The position numbers and the translations under genes are program-made. 7,191 nucleotides of DNA, from NCBI GenBank assembly GCA_003153075.1, contig PMBW01000167.1, forward strand, positions 1 through 7,191, given 5' to 3'. This document shows positions 5,902-7,191 of the stretch, one piece after another; positions within the stretch are counted from its first letter, which is position 1; each line of letters begins with the position of its first letter. This DNA is from Dehalococcoidia bacterium (lineage in GTDB: Bacteria > Chloroflexota > Dehalococcoidia > Dehalococcoidales > Fen-1064). A model generated the notes under the pieces. It was not told the origin of the DNA. It did not search any database and worked only from the letters and a program-made list of their open reading frames with translations.

Positions 5902-6561
5902 GCAGCAGATTTAGAAAAAGAAGTAAAAACCCTTAAAGAATCCTTCAAAAAAATGGAAGCCCGGTTGCAGAAAGCTGAAGACCTTGAGGCAATAAAGAAA
6001 TTACAGTACGCCTACGGCTATTACCTGGAGCACTGGCAGGAAGAACAACTCCTGGGGTTGTGGTCGCACAGTGACGAGATCTCCTGCGAGCTGAACGAAA
6101 CAGGCCTTTACACCGGATGGGCGCAAATTCAAAAGTGTTTTCACTTTGAAGACCACTATACCGGTTTTAACGGCGAGAAAACCGCCCCTCCGGAATACCT
6201 GCATATCCTGATCCCCCACGCCGGTATTGTCGACATTGACGAGGGCGGTATGACCGCAAAAGGTAGATGGTATGGTTCCTTCCTTGGTGTGCTGCCCAGA
6301 GGCGGTAAATTGCGACCGTTAATTGGCTGCGGCATCTGGGAGAACGAATACATCAAAGAAAACGGCATCTGGAAGCTGAAAAAAGTTTTCTGGAACGATA
6401 TTATCAGCAGTCCGCTGGATGAGGGTTGGGTCAAGACTCCTTACCTGTCCAATCCGCCGAACAAAGACCGGCCGACGCCCGGCCCGAATACACATTTTGC
6501 CACTTACCCGTCCGGGTATATCTTCCCGTATCACTACAAGAATCCGGTTACTGGTAAATAA
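5899..6561 (+). CDS. NTF2/SnoaL-like domain protein with N-terminal coiled coil
   Basis: This soluble 220-residue protein starts at GTG behind a consensus Shine-Dalgarno site. Residues 2-27 are a charged helix rich in Lys/Glu with leucine spacing, a likely short coiled coil. Residues 28-175 look like a SnoaL_4/NTF2 cone fold: EAIKKLQYAYGYYLEHWQEEQLL resembles the family's opening helices, followed by SDEISCEL, GLYTGWAQIQKCF, PPEYLHILIPHAGIVDID, AKGRWYGSFLG, and WENEYIKENGIWKLKKVFW. This fold includes dehydratases, cyclases, isomerases and non-catalytic binding proteins. The C-terminal 45 residues are an extra Pro/Tyr-rich tail ending PSGYIFPYHYKNPVTGK, which I associate with homologs from Chloroflexota-type genomes (memory only). 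No canonical Asp-His catalytic pair is obvious, so the activity cannot be named. The VOC gene follows 112 nt downstream on the same strand, suggesting a shared pathway for a small hydrophobic or CoA-linked compound. Confidence 0.8.
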   Translation: MAADLEKEVKTLKESFKKMEARLQKAEDLEAIKKLQYAYGYYLEHWQEEQLLGLWSHSDEISCELNETGLYTGWAQIQKCFHFEDHYTGFNGEKTAPPEYLHILIPHAGIVDIDEGGMTAKGRWYGSFLGVLPRGGKLRPLIGCGIWENEYIKENGIWKLKKVFWNDIISSPLDEGWVKTPYLSNPPNKDRPTPGPNTHFATYPSGYIFPYHYKNPVTGK

Positions 6562-6562
6562 C

Positions 6563-6613
6563 AACAAGCGCATAAGTTGCGGAGGTGCGATATCTTCCGC
6601 AGCTTCACTTGTT
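6563..6613 (+). terminator. Long two-part hairpin between the SnoaL and VOC genes
   Basis: An inner 12-bp stem pairs 6574-6585 with 6594-6605 (two G-T wobbles, 8-nt loop TGCGATAT). An outer 6-bp stem pairs AACAAG (6563-6568) with CTTGTT (6608-6613) across a small internal loop. It starts right after the SnoaL stop. The following sequence is pyrimidine-rich but lacks an unbroken T-run, so it may be a leaky terminator, a processing site, or a 3'-end stabiliser giving unequal expression of the two genes. Confidence 0.5.
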
Positions 6614-6659
6614 TCAGTCTCTTTCATTAAAAATAGTAATAATTATCGAGAAATAAATA

Positions 6660-6676
6660 AAGGAGAAAAACAAATG
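6660..6676 (+). promoter_or_regulatory. Shine-Dalgarno site and true start of the VOC gene
   Basis: AAGGAG at 6660-6665 lies 8 nt before ATG 6674-6676. The reading frame is open further upstream, overlapping the SnoaL gene out of frame. This site and the VOC domain boundary show that translation begins at 6674, giving 153 residues rather than a longer protein. Confidence 0.85.
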
Positions 6677-7135
6677 GATTGGAAGCTTGACACCGGGAGT
6701 ATTCAGCTCACTAACTTGAGCCATGTCGGTATTGCCGTTAAGGATGCCGAAAAGACAGCCATTATGCTGTCTAAAATCTGGAATATCGGGACTCCTGAGG
6801 TTTTTGATTACGCGCCTAAGAAATCAGAAATGTTTTACGGAGAACCATTTAAAGTTAGACTGGTTTTCATTAAATTCGGAGCTTTTCCGATTGAATTGTT
6901 GCAGCCGTTGGATAATAAATCCATCTGGTCGAAATTCATTGCCGAAAAGGGCGAGGGCATCCATCATGTGGCGCTCGGTGTTTCGAACTATGACGAACAT
7001 GTTGCCAAACTGAAGAAAGAAAAGCACCCGTTACTGGTAGCCGCTGAATTTAACGGCGAAAAGTGGTGCTATTTTGATTGTAATCCCGGCGGCGTGGTCT
7101 TTGAGTTCCGTGAGGAATATAAGAAGAAAGTATAA
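6674..7135 (+). CDS. VOC-superfamily protein, methylmalonyl-CoA epimerase-like
   Basis: This 153-residue protein has the length and paired beta-alpha-beta-beta-beta layout of vicinal oxygen chelate proteins (glyoxalase I, methylmalonyl-CoA epimerase, extradiol dioxygenases). The first half opens LSHVGIAVKDAEKT with His17 and closes FPIELLQPL with Glu74. The second half opens GIHHVALGVSNYDEHV with His97/His98 and closes GGVVFEFREE with Glu144. In the Propionibacterium epimerase the metal ligands are His, Gln, His and Glu. By pattern, His17, Glu74, His98 and Glu144 occupy these places, so a divalent metal site looks intact with Glu for Gln. The reaction cannot be assigned: epimerase, lyase or dioxygenase are all possible. 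It follows the SnoaL-like gene after a hairpin and has its own strong ribosome binding site. No sign of truncation. Confidence 0.85.
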   Translation: MDWKLDTGSIQLTNLSHVGIAVKDAEKTAIMLSKIWNIGTPEVFDYAPKKSEMFYGEPFKVRLVFIKFGAFPIELLQPLDNKSIWSKFIAEKGEGIHHVALGVSNYDEHVAKLKKEKHPLLVAAEFNGEKWCYFDCNPGGVVFEFREEYKKKV

Positions 7136-7191
7136 GCATTCCGTTCAGGTACAAGAATCTTAGGCCTTAATACTTTGTTTTAGAAAGCTTG

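Noticed and set aside
6419..6673. N-terminal extension of the VOC frame into the SnoaL gene
   Set aside because: The extension is Arg-rich shadow sequence overlapping the SnoaL gene; the AAGGAG site and the VOC fold boundary both place the start at 6674.
7136..7191. Terminator after the VOC gene
   Set aside because: The 56 remaining bases show no convincing stem with a T-run, so the operon may continue beyond the window.

Overview
The window looks like bacterial chromosomal sequence of moderate GC. The best guess for its source is Chloroflexota, probably an uncultured Dehalococcoidia-like anaerobe. That guess rests on four things: Thr-rich lipoproteins, a Big_2-repeat lipoprotein beside a DUF3887-type lipoprotein, a family-5 substrate-binding protein, and the style of the NTF2-like/VOC gene pair. 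No rRNA, tRNA or marker gene confirms it.

Layout. Positions 1-1890 hold two minus-strand lipoprotein genes. One is a DUF3887-like protein cut by the left edge (1-443). The other is a 410-residue lipoprotein with four bacterial Ig-like repeats (658-1890). Between it and the next gene is a 391-nt divergent intergenic region (1891-2281) with a good minus-strand -10 box, a perfect 9-bp inverted repeat and a long open minus-strand frame with no start codon. A plus-strand 14-TM-type MFS exporter follows (2282-3712). It converges on a minus-strand ABC-type peptide/solute-binding protein (3857-5551), and a 14-bp perfect terminator hairpin lies between the two. A second divergent region (5552-5898) carries opposing promoter candidates. 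Downstream is a plus-strand pair: an NTF2/SnoaL-like protein (5899-6561) and a VOC (glyoxalase/methylmalonyl-CoA epimerase-like) protein (6674-7135). A strong hairpin separates these two, and both have near-ideal Shine-Dalgarno sites.

How the genes may work together. The two lipoproteins are probably surface-exposed and unrelated to the metabolic genes. The binding protein and the SnoaL/VOC pair share a divergent control region, so uptake or sensing of a small organic compound may be linked to small-molecule conversion; this is inference. The binding protein has no signal peptide and no permease or ATPase gene in the window, which is the most notable oddity. I saw no CRISPR array, insertion sequence, integrase or clear mobile element, and no system I can call novel with confidence. 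The leads most worth checking are the leaderless binding protein, the two leader/intergenic RNA structures around the SnoaL/VOC pair, and the hidden open frame at 2018-2266.
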